Shown one piece after another: positions 9,899-20,956 of a stretch of DNA of 64,000 nucleotides. The stretch's first letter is position 1; the number at the start of each line of letters is the position of its first letter. Position numbers and translations under genes: made by a program. The notes under the pieces were generated by a model, which worked only from the letters and a program-made list of their open reading frames with translations, did no database searches and was not told the origin of the DNA. Source of the DNA: Microplitis mediator (Eukaryota > Arthropoda > Insecta > Hymenoptera > Braconidae); contig NC_079971.1 in assembly GCF_029852145.1 (NCBI RefSeq), positions 14,055,697 through 14,119,696 of the forward strand. Direction: 5' to 3'.

Positions 9899-12488
9899 AC
9901 AGCCAACTTGCTCGAACCGACTCTGCCAAATATAAGAAGATATATAGAGACATTTGCACTGTAAAGCAAAAGGAATACAACAAACAAATTAAAGACGCCT
10001 TCAATGCAGTGTCGATGCCTTCTAACTTTTGGGCTGCAATTAGAAAACTTACATTCAAGTCTGGCCTGCGCTCATCCATCCCCATCGATTCCTGGAATGA
10101 TTTCTATTCCAAGGTCTACTCTCCTAGACACATAGCTCCTCCAATATCAGTGAGAATCTTCAACGACACACTGGACTGTGAAATTACTTATATGGAACTT
10201 AATGCCGTATTATCATCACTCAAAGTTGGTAAAGCTGCAGGTCCTGATCTTCTACCCAATGAAGTCTACAAAAACTTAACACCGCACTGGAAAGAAAATC
10301 TCAGATGCCTTTACAATAACGTACTGAATGAAGAGCAAGTACCTAGTCCTTGGGCTGAAGCACTGGTAACCATGCTATACAAGAAAGGTGACAAAAATGA
10401 TCCCAAGAACTACCGTGGAATTGCTCTCTGCAATACAATCACGAAGATCTTCACTACTGTACTTAAAAAGAGACTAACAATGTGGACTGAGATGGAAAAT
10501 ATCTTGCCTGAGTGTCAAATGGGCTTCCGTAGAGGCCGCAGCTGCTCGGACGCTGTCTTTACGCTGATAAATACCATCCAGTTACAATTCAGGCATGGAG
10601 ATGGACGAGAAATCTATGGTATATTTGTTGATCTACAAAGAGCCTTTGACACTGTACCTCAGTGGAGACTATGGCAGAAGTTGCATCACATCAGGATCAG
10701 CACTAAATTTATCAATACTATCAAATCCTTGTATGATAAGGCTACTATACAGATTGTATCTCAGGGTGATAAATCTAATAAATTTGAAGCTACGGAAGGC
10801 GTGCTTTAAGGCGAGTCATTGAGTCCGGATTTATTCATACTATTTCTATACGATATTGAATTATTCTTTAGAGAGAAAGGCGCTAGAGGTCTCGACCTTA
10901 ACGGTGTAAGTGACCTCCTAATGCTACTATTTGCAGATGACATGGTTATACTATCCTACTCTCAAGTGGACCTAAAGCGCAAGCTCAAACTTCTTGAAGA
11001 ATATTGCGACCTAAATGGTCTCACTGTCAACAGTACGAAAACGGAGATAGTCACTTTTAAAGCCGCCGGTCGACATAAGGAATGCCCCGAACAGTTTAGA
11101 AGATACAAAGGTAGCAGTTTAAACATAGTAAAAACTTACACCTACCTGGGCGTGAAGATCTCTTCCTCCACTATGGGACTTTCAGCGTTAAAATCTGCTA
11201 CCAACAAAGCCAAATGTGCAACTGGAGCTACTGTAGCCCTACTGGCAAGGGCCAAATGTGATTCCCTGAAGGTCTTCACAAAGCTATTTGACACTATGGT
11301 TGCCTCAGTATTTTTATACGCATTCCCAGCCTGGGGACTATGGTACCGGAACTCGTTGGAGTCAGTCCAGACACAATTTTACAAGCGAATCTACAATCTC
11401 CCACGCAACACTCCTGACTGGGCACTCCGCTTGGAATTCGGGCTTACACCCGTGGCTTGGAAAGCGATGCACTTGCTGTGGAACTGGACAATTAAAACAC
11501 TCAAAAATGAGTCCTCATTGAGTAAAATATGTCTTGTGCGTCTTTTTCAACTGGCGAAGTCGTCTCCTCAAACGCAACCCTTTAACTGGGCAACTCAAAT
11601 CAGAGAATTTCTAATAGAATGCGACTGTGTAGAGCTTATGGAGTCTCTGGATCCTTGCTTGTGGGAAGACAAAACAAATAGCATTTTCACCAAATACCGA
11701 AATATCCTCTTAAACAAAGACATAGAATCTGCGAGAATCTCTAAATCATTAGAATTCAGTATACAAAGACCTCTCCAACTCGCTCCAGCCAAGTACGTCG
11801 TAGTTAAAACCTCCCTGAAAGTCAAACGCATCTTTGCACAACTCCGCCTCGCAAATAAGCTATACTGTCGACTAATCATCAACAACCAGATTATACGCTT
11901 TACACCTAATACTAGCTGTCAGCTCTGTAACCTGCACGACCTGGACAACATCGAGCATTTTTTATTAAAGTGTCCGATGTTCTCCGCACTACGAAATTAT
12001 TATCTTGGAGGCTTTCTTGGCACAGATGTGCCGCTGTCAACACTACTAAGCACGACCGACATCAGAATGATACTAGCTATTATAAACTTCACTGAAAAAA
12101 GTGCACAACTAAGAGCCTGGGCTCTAAACCTATAATTCTGTAATTAAAAATTTGTTGTTCCTGCAATGGCAATGGCAATACGTTCTAGTTATTACTATTA
12201 TCATTATTGTTACTCCAGATATTACACTGATAACACATACTAATGTTCATGAAGTAATACCCTAAGTCTAAATTTTAATTTTCTTTTAATTCAACCAATT
12301 GTTAACCAGAATCCCTCTATTCTCACTGAAATGTTGTTATTCTTTTTTACACAAAGATAAAGAACTATGTATATATTGTAATTTAATTAACGCTAAATAT
12401 CAAAAACTATAAATGATGTTTTTGTACATGTATCCCCCTTGCTAGAAATAAGATATGTATCTATTTAAAGCAATAAATAATAAATAAA
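9899..12488 (+). mobile_element. 5'-truncated LINE inserted into the host LINE endonuclease
   Basis: The insert begins within the linker between endonuclease and reverse transcriptase and ends in an A-rich tail of AATAAATAATAAATAAA type before the right TSD copy. Only the 3' 2.59 kb was copied. The coding part is 9,902-12,135 and the 3' UTR 12,136-12,488. Recombining the host across one TSD copy joins the two endonuclease halves, confirming the order of events. Confidence 0.9.
9902..12135 (+). pseudogene. LINE ORF2 reverse transcriptase, single nonsense codon
   Basis: One frame runs the whole length with a single TAA at 10,807-10,809, in GVL-stop-GESLSP, where the family usually has Q, so a C-to-T change is likely. 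Blocks include the linker KKIYRDICTVKQKEY, KAAGPDLLPNEVYKN, NYRGIALCNTITKIF, QMGFRRGRSCSDAVF, GIFVDLQRAFDTV (motif A), MLLFADDMVIL (motif C, FADD) and a C-terminal CxxC-H-C finger (CQLCNLHDLDNIEHFLLKC). The style is closest to the L2/Kiri/CR1 assemblage; exact clade uncertain. The enzyme copies LINE RNA at nicked DNA. The 5' truncation explains the missing endonuclease. Confidence 0.85.
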
Positions 12489-12506
12489 TATAATCATTCA
12501 ATTTTC
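12489..12506. repeat. 18-bp TSD, right copy
   Basis: Identical to 9,881-9,898; directly follows the A-rich LINE tail. Confidence 0.9.
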
Positions 12507-12878
12507 TTGATGGAAGATTTTAATGCACACATTGGAGAACTGGACACAATCCAAGAGAAATTATTTACGGGAACAAGGCTTACGGCGAGAGGAGTTTTCT
12601 CAAACCCGGGTTTGAACGAGAAAGAATCCCTGGAACATAACATCATAAACTGTCTAAATTTTATAAATATTAATGGTAGGTCTATCAGCGATAGCCCAGC
12701 ACAAAAGACGTTTTGTGGAAGAGGTAGTTCTACTCTAGATTTGGCTTGGTCAAATGTTAATGGTCTGGAGGAAATAGCAGATTTTGGTGTACTCTATTCG
12801 GTTAATTTCTCAGATCACTTCCCTATTTCATTAAGTTTAAAACAGTGTAATATGCCAGAGTCTGCTGATTTGATTTAA
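12507..12878 (+). pseudogene. Host LINE endonuclease, C-terminal part
   Basis: The frame opens LMEDFNAHIGELDTI, equivalent to the GDFNAHIG catalytic block with Gly changed to Glu. It continues with STLDLAWSN and NFSDHFPISLSL, the SDH catalytic His block. It completes the endonuclease begun at 9,481. A TAA follows at 12,876-12,878. The next ~80 bp look like decayed linker before the foldback at 12,966. Confidence 0.85.
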
Positions 12879-12965
12879 GAGCCTAAATTCAGTTAGAACG
12901 GAAATACCTACGAGTATAGTCACCTAATAAGATGGTCGCTTTAAATGGCGGCAAACTTCGATATA

Positions 12966-13830
12966 CACTGGTCACAAAAATTAAGGGATAGGAAAAAAAT
13001 CCGAAATTTTTAGGTGATTTTCAACATGCTGTAACTCGGTGAAAAAAAGTCGTATAAGAAAATTAAAAAAAGGAAATTGTAGCCTCAAGTTTCTAATTTT
13101 CAGATCTGGACCTTAAAATTTTTTATCATGTACGATTCCGGAGTAATCATAAGAAAACCAACGAAAAAAAAATTTTCAAAATTTTTGCTGGTCTTTCAAT
13201 ACCTCTATGGGCGTCAATAAATTTTTTTGAATAATCCGACCGTATGACTTTTCTAGAAAGTTTTATGCCCTTTAATTTGGCGGCCTGAAAAAGTCTCTAC
13301 GACAATTTGGCGCCGAGTTATCATTGATCAATGCAAAAAAGTCCATTTTGGCTTTGATAATCAATAACTTCGGATGTATTGGTCGTATAGAGAATGGAAG
13401 CAGAGTTTTGAAAACTGGAAAACATTCTCTATAAGGCAAAATTAGTGGCATTTAATAGAAAAATTGTTTTTAAAGCGATATTGTTTAGTAAAAAACAGGT
13501 CAAAATTCACAAATTTAAGGATATTCGGAAATCTTGCCATAACTTTGGATATAACGGATGAACAAAGGATATCTTTGTCTTTTTTTCAACCTCGAAGTGT
13601 CCTGCAAAAACCCTGAAAATTTCAAATCGCTGCGATTTTTATTTCTTAGTGCCCCGAAGCTTTAAATTTATCGATTTTGTCAAAAATCACTGTAATTGGT
13701 AGTTTCTCGGTTTTTGTTCATTTTTTCGATTTGAAAATGGTTTTTTTACCGATAATCTTCATTTCCTTGATCAAAAAGATTATAAGCCGTGAGGTAAGTA
13801 GATAAGGTATCTCATACGTTGTCGTGTTGG
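12966..13830. mobile_element. Single arm of a TA-flanked foldback element
   Basis: CACTGGTCACAAAAATTAAGG after a TA dinucleotide parallels CACTAATGGAAAAAATTAAAGG at 58,386. The following ~200 bp align in order (AGGTGATTTTCAACA, then AAAAAAGGAAATTGTAG, then AAAACCAACGA). This copy lacks the opposite arm, so it is truncated near 13,800. No coding capacity was seen. Confidence 0.7.
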
Positions 13831-13981
13831 AATAAGTGCGGGTTCTTACTTTGCAAGAACCCTAGCCCATTGTTCTGTCCCAGCATGATAAAAATTTCGT
13901 AGAGGCCAGCCTAAGCCAGGGTTCAACCCGCGAATCCTGGTGGCTGCTGGTGAGAATCGCAAAGAGAAAGGCGATTTGTCT

Positions 13982-14010
<29 letters not shown>
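13831..14010 (+). repeat. Possible SINE or LINE 3' tail ending in (TA)n
   Basis: A relatively GC-rich block holds the stem-forming GGGTTCTTACTTTGCAAGAACCC and GGTTCAACCCG, which resembles a Pol III B box. It ends in a long (TA)n run at about 13,984-14,015. The structure fits a short retroelement tail. No A box was confirmed. Confidence 0.4.
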
Positions 14011-14018
<8 letters not shown>

Positions 14019-15031
14019 GGTGATTCAAAAAACAAACAAATTTTTTTTTTCTTCCAAACAGGTTCAAAAGTTTCGTTTAGATAAAAAAAGACGGCTGTGA
14101 AAATTAGAGCTCTTATACTCGAGGCGAAAATGTTAAGCATGAATTGAAGCTGTTGAAACTGATTAGAACCTTAAGACAAACTGTTAAAGCTGAATTGAAC
14201 CTTAAACCAAACTGTTCAACCTACTTAAAGTGTCAAAGTTCAAACTTACCAGCCTGCTAGAGACATTAATTTCAAACTGAATTGAGCCTGAATAACCTTA
14301 AGTTTGTTCAGCTTCAATCCAGCTTTAACTCTTAAAGCTACTACAACACTGATAAACGTTTTAAATTATGAAATATGAGACTTGAATAGAGCTGAACAAA
14401 CTGTTCTTTCAAGTCAGTCTAATCAGGTTAATTTATTATTAACTTTTACCTATTAAACATTCTGTTTTAGAACTAAAGGACGTGATTTTTAACGTCAGTT
14501 GGGTCAGTATGAAAAGTAGGATCGTTCATTAAATTTTTTTTAGTTTGTAATATTCTGTTAGAGAACTGTATATAGAATCTAATAAGGCAATTTAGTATTG
14601 TGAAATTAGGCAGAGAATCAAACTACTTCTGATGACTTTTTAATTAAAATCAACAAATTTTTTTTCTTCCGTTATTATTATATATTATTCAAGTAAATAT
14701 AAAATATTGGAAATGAGTTCAACGCCTTAAAAATAAATGAGATATATATAAAATTTTTTTTCAAAGAATTAAATTTTTACATTTATAAGAATAATTGACA
14801 TTAAACTAAAACGGAAATAAATAAATTTTATTATTAACCGTAATAACACTGATTAAAAAAAATTATTTACTCAATGATGAATATATATCTGTATATTATT
14901 AAAATTAAATTGTTTCAAGTCATTTCTTTAAATCAGGAAAAGTTTTAAGCTAATAAGCATAAATATAGGATTTGATTTCAAAGGATCATAATTTTAAAAA
15001 AGCCAGACATTTATAGTTATTTCACTTTTAT
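14011..15031. other. AT-rich stretch without genes
   Basis: It begins TTAGGGTGATTCAAAAAACAAAC, the style of a foldback terminus. From 14,130 to 14,410 there are imperfect repeats around GTTAAAGCTGAATTGAACC. The rest is AT-rich filler up to the transposase stop. No terminal sequence of the CACTA-like element could be identified here. Confidence 0.6.
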
Positions 15032-15999
15032 TTATTCTAGCTCTTTTGTATTTAATGGATGAACATAAGCAGTATTATTAATATTAATATATATACAATG
15101 TGCAATTAAATGATTTATCCCGATAGCACGAATAATATTAGTTTCTAAACACTTATAAAATAAATTGGAACTGTTAACTCTGTAACCATTCCCGTTAGCA
15201 ACATAAACATCTGTTTTCATTATTTCACGAATGACGACAAAATATTTAAATTCGCAAATGCAATTATTTCGTAGGCCTTCACACTTCAAATATTTTGAAA
15301 AGCAAATGATTTCGCCGAATTTTTCAGTATCGTTATCACTATACTTAGCTATTCACGAAATGGTTTTAATTTCTCTTGTATATTCTTCTGATGTATATAA
15401 TACATTATTCTTTAACAATCTTAAAAAATTACACACGTAGACATTATTAATTGCAATTCGACTATTACCCAAAGCATTTGAAATGATGTTTGGAATTTCT
15501 TCAAGAGTTTTATAACATCCTACGCTGTATCCATTATCACATATTTTTTCGATTATCTTCGATTGTTTTTTTCTATCATTATAAAAATCTCGAACATTTT
15601 GATTTTCAATTGTTTCGATACACTTAACCATTTTAATTAAATGATTTTGACCATTAGCTACTTGGGATACAATGTATCTAGTACCATGAATTCGAAGCAA
15701 TAATTGCCCATTAAAATCTTCGTACGTATAACAATCATAAACCCATCGTGGTCCTAACAATCTAACACGATTAGATAAGTGTAGCAATAAATGAACATTG
15801 ACGTATGTATATCTTTCATTCTATAATAACTCAAATTCTCGTATGAATCTGTGTAGTAAATCTTCAGCTCTGTTAACCATAACTTCTGTTATTTTATCAG
15901 AACTTAAATAATAGATTGAAATAATTAATAGCAAACAATGGTTAAAGTAATCTACTTTCATTATTCCCTCAAACACAGCTATAAAATAATAATAAAAAA
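15032..15999 (-). pseudogene. CACTA-like transposase, C-terminal third
   Basis: Reading leftward, the first residues after the insertion are YYYFIAVFEGIMKVDYFNH, then IYYLSSDKITEVMVNRAEDLL. An in-frame TAG (15,821-15,823) is followed by RVRLLGPRWVYDCYTYEDFNG and HGTRYIVSQV. A second in-frame stop (15,353-15,355) precedes the last 85 residues, which end at TAA 15,032-15,034, overlapped by an AATAAA signal. These blocks match the C-terminal half of the Tnp2-like transposases of animal CACTA/EnSpm-type elements. All pieces share one frame. The N-terminal two thirds lie at 20,957-22,420 beyond the nested insertion. Confidence 0.75.
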
Positions 16000-16018
16000 T
16001 CTGTCTATCGGTTGACCC

Positions 16019-16173
16019 TGTAACGGGGTGGAATCCTTCCACATTACATTTTAAATTAAATTTCGACTCACGCCAAAAGATCCACCCTCCTTCTTCAACA
16101 ACTGTCAAAAATGGAGGAAATACAGTCACTGATGCGCCGGGGTCGCTACGGTCGAGTCCCGACATTTGGTTTT
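16019..16173 (+). repeat. 5' LTR remnant (first 155 bp)
   Basis: Direct repeat of 17,141-17,295. Similarity stops after GACATTTGGTTTT. Confidence 0.8.
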
Positions 16174-17445
16174 GATAAATAAAAGATTCTAGGTTAGTTG
16201 GATGTCGCGCAAGGGCGGATGTCTATGCCTCCGATGTATGCGCGGTGCATATGTTGGGGATGATGGGGGGATTAAAATGGTTCATTGGGCATTTTTGCGC
16301 GGTGCAAAATGTCCATACCCCAGGTATGTGTCAGGGGCACATACCAGGGATGACACTCCGCTATCGGAGTGCCAAACCGGTACAAGGGGAAATTAGGTTA
16401 GGTTTAGGTAAAAAATTTAGGTTTAGGTAAAGGATTAGGATAAGGATAGGGTAATTTTGGGGATATTTCGCAAGGTGCGAGATGTCTATTCCTCTGGCAT
16501 GTGAATGGCGGCACAGGTCAGAGATGATTTTCCTCAGACTTGTGTACGTCAGACACATGTCAGAGATGCTGACGTCACGTATCTTGGTGATACGGGGACT
16601 GTCAGGAAAAGGTTAATTGGTAAGTACGGTATTGGGTTAATAAAATTTTATTTTTGGTTGACTTTATTCTTATTTTAAATAATATGGACGCCGGTTATCT
16701 AGAGAGAGTTTTGGGTTATAAATTCCTCGGGTACCTGAGACATGTCGGTAACCTTCAAGTCATCTGACGATTATTCTTTATAATAATAATACCGTTAGTT
16801 ATATTTTACATGTCCAGCAACAACTGAGCCCAAGGAAGGCCTCCGTCGTTATCCGGGAACAAGCACTCTCGGATAAGGGAGAGCGGGCCCTCCGTCAAGC
16901 TCATAGGGTTGGTGCATATATGTAGTAGGGGAAGTCTATACACCCTGACCTCACTTGGCGGAAACGGCGCTATTTTTACTATTAATTTTATATTATAAGT
17001 TTAGTTCTTTGGTAGAGCCATTTCAAGGTTTTGAAATAATTTAATATTAATTTTTAATTCTTATTAAACTTTCATGGCAGTTGGTGAAGAACGAGGTCGC
17101 TAGTCTTTTGGGGATGACGAACGAATCTGGGGGGAGAGAGTGTAACGGGGTGGAATCCTTCCACATTACATTTTAAATTAAATTTCGAATCGCGCCAAAA
17201 GATCCGCCCTCCATCTTCAACAACTGTCAAAAATGGAGGAAATACAGTCACTGATGCGCCGGGGTCGCTACGGTCGAGTCCCGACATTTGGTTTTATGGG
17301 TTGGCCAACCTGAGTGGAGAGGTACGAGGGCCAGAGACGACGAGCGATCGGTCTCTTGGCTCGCAGCAACCGCCGTGGACGGACGTGCCTTGCTACAACT
17401 ACCACTAACATCTTGGTTTCCACAAATTTCGATCTACTACTACTA

Positions 17446-19543
17446 CAGTAGACTCTCGATAACTCGAACCTCGTTAAGTCGAAATCCTCGGTAACTCGAA
17501 AAAAAATTGTATTCCCTTCCGCTGAACCCTTAAATACGCGATATCTCGAATTATTTAGACTCTGTAACTCGAACTTAGTATCGTTTCCCTTCCGGTATCG
17601 ATTAGGCATATTTATACTCTATAACTCGAATTTTAAAAGTAAATCTCTATAAGTCGAAGTTAGTAAAATTTAAGTACGTTTTTCTCCGTACTTTCCAGGC
17701 TTATAGCAATCAAATCTTAATTCCTGTAGGAATGTTCAATGCTCCTTACATTCTTGTTTGTAGTGTATATTTTCTCTCTAAATTATTTTCTTGCAAAGTT
17801 GTTGACTGCTAATCAGTTCGTATCTAGACATCATGAGTGCTAAACGAAAATTAACAACTTTAACTTTACAAGAAAAGTTCGATGTTATTAACACGGTAAA
17901 AACTGGGATGAAGAAAAAAGACGTAGCAGCTCAATACGGGATACCTGCTAGTACTTTATCAACCATAATTAAAAATGAAGCTGAAATTTTATTAAGGTAC
18001 GAGAAAAGTGGAAACATATCATACAAAAGAAGACGAGTGGCTGAATTTCCTGACCTTGAAGAAGGTCTACTGACCTGGTTTAAGCAGTGCCGCGACAAAA
18101 ACATAAGTGTATCTGGTCCTGTTTTACGCGAGAAGGCTGAAGAATATTCGAAACTGCTTGGACACAATTCTTTTCGTGCTAGTAATGGCTGGTTGGTAAA
18201 TTTTAAAAAACGTCACAATCTTGTTTTTAAAAAAATTTGCGGTGAAAGTGCAAGTGTGAACAATCAGGTATGTGACGAATGGTTAATTGAATTGAAACGA
18301 TTATTAAAGGATTACGAGCCAAAAGATATATTTAATGCTGATGAGACCGGCCTTTTCTTCAAGTGTCTACCTGACAAAACACTGATTTTTAAGAATGAGA
18401 AATGCTATGGTGGAAAACATAGCAAAGAGCGATTGACAATATTGCTAGCAACAAATATGACAGGATCAGAAAAATTGAAACCGTTAGTTATTGGGAAATC
18501 TAAAAAACCACGTTGTTTTTCTGGCTGTAAATCTTTGCCATTGGACTATGAAGCTAACACGAAAGCCTGGATGACATCTGAAATATTCAAGGAATGGCTA
18601 CTGAACATTGACAAAAAAATGATTAAGGATAAACGTAACATGTTGCTTTTCATTGATAACTGTACAGCTCACAACGTAATTCCACCATTAAAAGCCATAA
18701 AAGTTAAATTTCTGCCACCGAATACGACATCTAAACTACAGCCCCTAGATCAAGGAATAATTAAAAATTTCAAATCCTATTATAGAAAGGAAGTTGTAAG
18801 AAAACTTATAGGTGATATGGAACAACATTCAAATTCACCTATTACTGTACTGCAGGCAATGAGGATGGCAGATAAAGCGTGGAGGAGTGTATCTGCAAGA
18901 ACAATATCGAATTGCTTTAACAGTTGCGGATTTTCGATGCCACTTAATACGTCTACTCCTGAAGATGTTCTTGAAGAAGTTCTTGAAGATGCTAATTTAG
19001 ATGAATTACAAGCAGATTGGAATCAACTTCAAAACATAGAAGTTCAGTTCGAAGATTACGTGACTTGTGATGACGATCTAGCGACCACTGGAACGCTGAC
19101 TGATGCTGAAATAATTGACATTGTAAATCAGAATGATACTGTTAATCCAGATGACCTCGATGACGCTGATTTATCTAATTCTGAACCAGCAATTACAACT
19201 AAACAAGCTAGAGAAGCAGTTGACACACTACGATCCTATGTCGAAAGATGTATTGACATTGAGGATCATGTATTCGATTCACTTTTTAAACTTGAAAAAT
19301 TAATTGATAAAAAATCTGAGAATTCTTTACTTCAGAAAAAAATAACAGAATTTATGTAATATTTTTTTCCTCAATAATTGATAATTTTTTAAAATAAATA
19401 TGCTTCATATAACAGAAATCAATTGTTTTCTTAATTTTTGGTCTAATCTTCTTGCAAATTTCGAACATCTTGTCAAGTCGAAAACTCGTTAACTCGAAGT
19501 TTTTATCACTTCCCTTGAGGTTCGAGTTATCGAGAGTCCACTG
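17446..19543 (+). mobile_element. Tigger (pogo-type Tc1/mariner superfamily) DNA transposon, apparently complete
   Basis: The element is 2,098 bp, flanked by TA on each side (17,444-17,445; 19,544-19,545). The left terminus CAGTAGACTCTCGATAACTC and the right terminus, reverse-complemented CAGTGGACTCTCGATAACTC, differ at one position over about 27 bp. Further inverted ACTCGAA motifs recur in the subterminal 200 bp on each side. It encloses one uninterrupted transposase ORF. It is the youngest member of the nest at this site. Confidence 0.95.
17833..19359 (+). CDS. Tigger/pogo transposase, intact 508 aa
   Basis: The enzyme excises and inserts the element at TA sites in the nucleus. An N-terminal Psq/CENP-B-type helix-turn-helix (about residues 8-55, VAAQYGIPASTLSTIIKN) is followed by a second CENP-B HTH (about 70-138, ending GWLVNFKKRHNL). 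The DDE/D domain has D170 (NADETGLFF), D275 (LLFIDNCTAH) and D306 (QPLDQGIIKNFK). The last two are separated by 30 residues, as expected for Tigger. The C-terminal ~120 residues are acidic. The start ATG lies 387 bp inside the left end and the stop 184 bp before the right end. There are no frameshifts or stops, and the length is normal for the family, so activity is possible but unproven. Confidence 0.95.
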   Translation: MSAKRKLTTLTLQEKFDVINTVKTGMKKKDVAAQYGIPASTLSTIIKNEAEILLRYEKSGNISYKRRRVAEFPDLEEGLLTWFKQCRDKNISVSGPVLREKAEEYSKLLGHNSFRASNGWLVNFKKRHNLVFKKICGESASVNNQVCDEWLIELKRLLKDYEPKDIFNADETGLFFKCLPDKTLIFKNEKCYGGKHSKERLTILLATNMTGSEKLKPLVIGKSKKPRCFSGCKSLPLDYEANTKAWMTSEIFKEWLLNIDKKMIKDKRNMLLFIDNCTAHNVIPPLKAIKVKFLPPNTTSKLQPLDQGIIKNFKSYYRKEVVRKLIGDMEQHSNSPITVLQAMRMADKAWRSVSARTISNCFNSCGFSMPLNTSTPEDVLEEVLEDANLDELQADWNQLQNIEVQFEDYVTCDDDLATTGTLTDAEIIDIVNQNDTVNPDDLDDADLSNSEPAITTKQAREAVDTLRSYVERCIDIEDHVFDSLFKLEKLIDKKSENSLLQKKITEFM

Positions 19544-20956
19544 TACTACTACACGTGCTGCTAGTCATCATTCAAAATGGGTCAAGAGCATATAAGCCCA
19601 CGGCTCGTGGAAGCTTATTCTGTATTTAAGTTTATTAAGTTTTATTAAGACTTTTTATTTATATAATAATTATTGTGGATGGGACCTGGTTGATTGGAAA
19701 GGATTGGAATGGTGTGGTGGACTTGGAAGGAAGGCCTGGTTATGGTTTTGGTCTTTGAGGAAAAGGATCGGTGGAATAAGAAGGACTGGTTAAGGTTGGA
19801 GATTGTTGGAGTAAGTGAACTCGTTTGGTTATTGTCGGGTTAACTATTTGTTTTGTAAAATACTATTTTATGATTGGAGTCGTTTATTAAATTAGAGTCA
19901 GTAGAGTCACATTGTCGTTAATTAAATTAGTCGAGTCAGTTTTATAAAATTAGTCGAGTCAGTTTCATCATTCATTTTGGTTATTGTTCATCTTTCATTA
20001 ATTATCTGTAATGCGGCTTCGTTTTGATAAATGCCACTGTTTTATATTTAAATTGGATATATGAAACTAATTTATCGCATCCTTCCTGACAAGTTAGGTA
20101 TAAGAATTCTCTCTTCATATTTTAATACTGTGTGGTCCAGTACGGGGATTACCCTCACCAGGAGATACTGAGTTCAGCTAGACAGGTTTGCAAGACACCT
20201 TAAGTTTTGCACATGTGTGGGACACTTATTGTATTGAGACCACAAATTCAATTAATATAACAAGTGCACCCATTACAACCCTGCGGGCCAGCTCTACAAC
20301 TTCCCGCTGTTTTTAAGCTCCTTGGGCTCGAAAACTTTGTCGAAAATACATTTTCGAGCTCTTCGAGCTCGAAAATAATTTTGTATGCCGTTCTTTTCGA
20401 AAAAAATAGTTTTTTACCATTTTTTCTGCAACGATATCTTTCAAACAAATAAACCGATTGAGACGGTTGAGGTCGCAATTGACGCGTTTTATCAAGTTTT
20501 AAAGCTGATCAAATTTTGAATTCGAATTATCGAATCGTTTTTGAGATATTTCAAAAACAATAAAAAATAAATTTTTTTTAATTCTTTCGACAACGGTTTC
20601 TCTTGAACGAATGAGCCGATTTTGATAATTGAGGTGGCATTTGACGCAGCTTATGAAGCTCTAGAGCCCAGTCGATTTTGGGATCAATCCATCGAGCACA
20701 TTAAAATTTATCAAAAAAAACATTTTTAAAAAAGTTGACACCTTAAAGTTTAAAATCGGTTCTCCCGTTCAAAATATGCAGGTATTTACATACGTACGTA
20801 CATACATACACTCGGACATCATCTTGAAATTAGTCAGAATAGCTTCCTAGGACCTCAAAACGTCGACATCTGATGAAAATTCGATTTTTGTAAATCGGAC
20901 TGAAACCAATAACTTCCCGAATTTTTGAAAATTTTTCATTTTCTTAGCGGGAAGTT

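Larger units (their letters stand above)
16019..20277 (+). mobile_element. Internally deleted LTR retrotransposon
   Basis: A 155-bp sequence starting TGTAACGGGGTGG occurs at 16,019-16,173 and 17,141-17,295 with few mismatches. The second copy is preceded by a purine tract (GGGGGGAGAGAG), the usual plus-strand primer site before a 3' LTR. The 3' LTR ends CATTACA at 20,277, giving TGTAA...TTACA termini. ACCC flanks the element on both sides (16,015-16,018; 20,278-20,281). Excluding Tigger, the 3' LTR is about 1.04 kb. The 5' LTR is cut after 155 bp, and only ~967 bp of non-coding interior remains (16,174-17,140), so gag/pol are gone. Confidence 0.8.
17141..20277 (+). repeat. 3' LTR, interrupted by Tigger
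   Basis: It starts TGTAACGGGG after a polypurine tract and ends TTACA before the ACCC duplication. The Tigger insertion occupies 17,446-19,543. The distal part (19,546-20,277) has no coding potential. Confidence 0.75.
16000..20955 (+). mobile_element. Repeat family A, copy 1 (split by an LTR element)
   Basis: TCTGTCTATCGGTTGACCC (16,000-16,018) and CCCTGCGGGCCAGC onward (20,279-20,955) together match the inverted copy at about 41,120-41,655, where they are contiguous. The body carries two ~110-bp modules (CGATATCT, then AACGAAT, CCGATT, GACGGTTGAGG, GACGCGTTTTATCAAG) at about 20,428 and 20,589. It ends AGCGGGAAGT. Flanking TAAAAAA on both sides is the likely TSD. The family is unrecognised and non-coding. 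Confidence 0.7.

Noticed and set aside
13831..14010. tRNA gene, because of the GGTTCAACCCG B-box-like motif
   Set aside because: No cloverleaf or A box could be built; kept only as a possible SINE/LINE tail.
15821..16165. Single 114-aa protein starting MSGLDRSDPG
   Set aside because: Its first half is antisense LTR sequence (repeated at 17,072-17,287) and only its second half is transposase; it is a junction artefact.
16385..16440. TTAGGTTAGGTTTAGG stretch resembling the insect telomere repeat TTAGG
   Set aside because: Only two adjacent exact units, then irregular TTTAGGTAAA variants inside an LTR-element interior; more likely local low complexity than telomeric DNA.
17268..17609. 113-aa minus-strand ORF over the Tigger left end
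   Set aside because: Crosses the LTR/Tigger junction and the TIR; a shadow frame with no domain.
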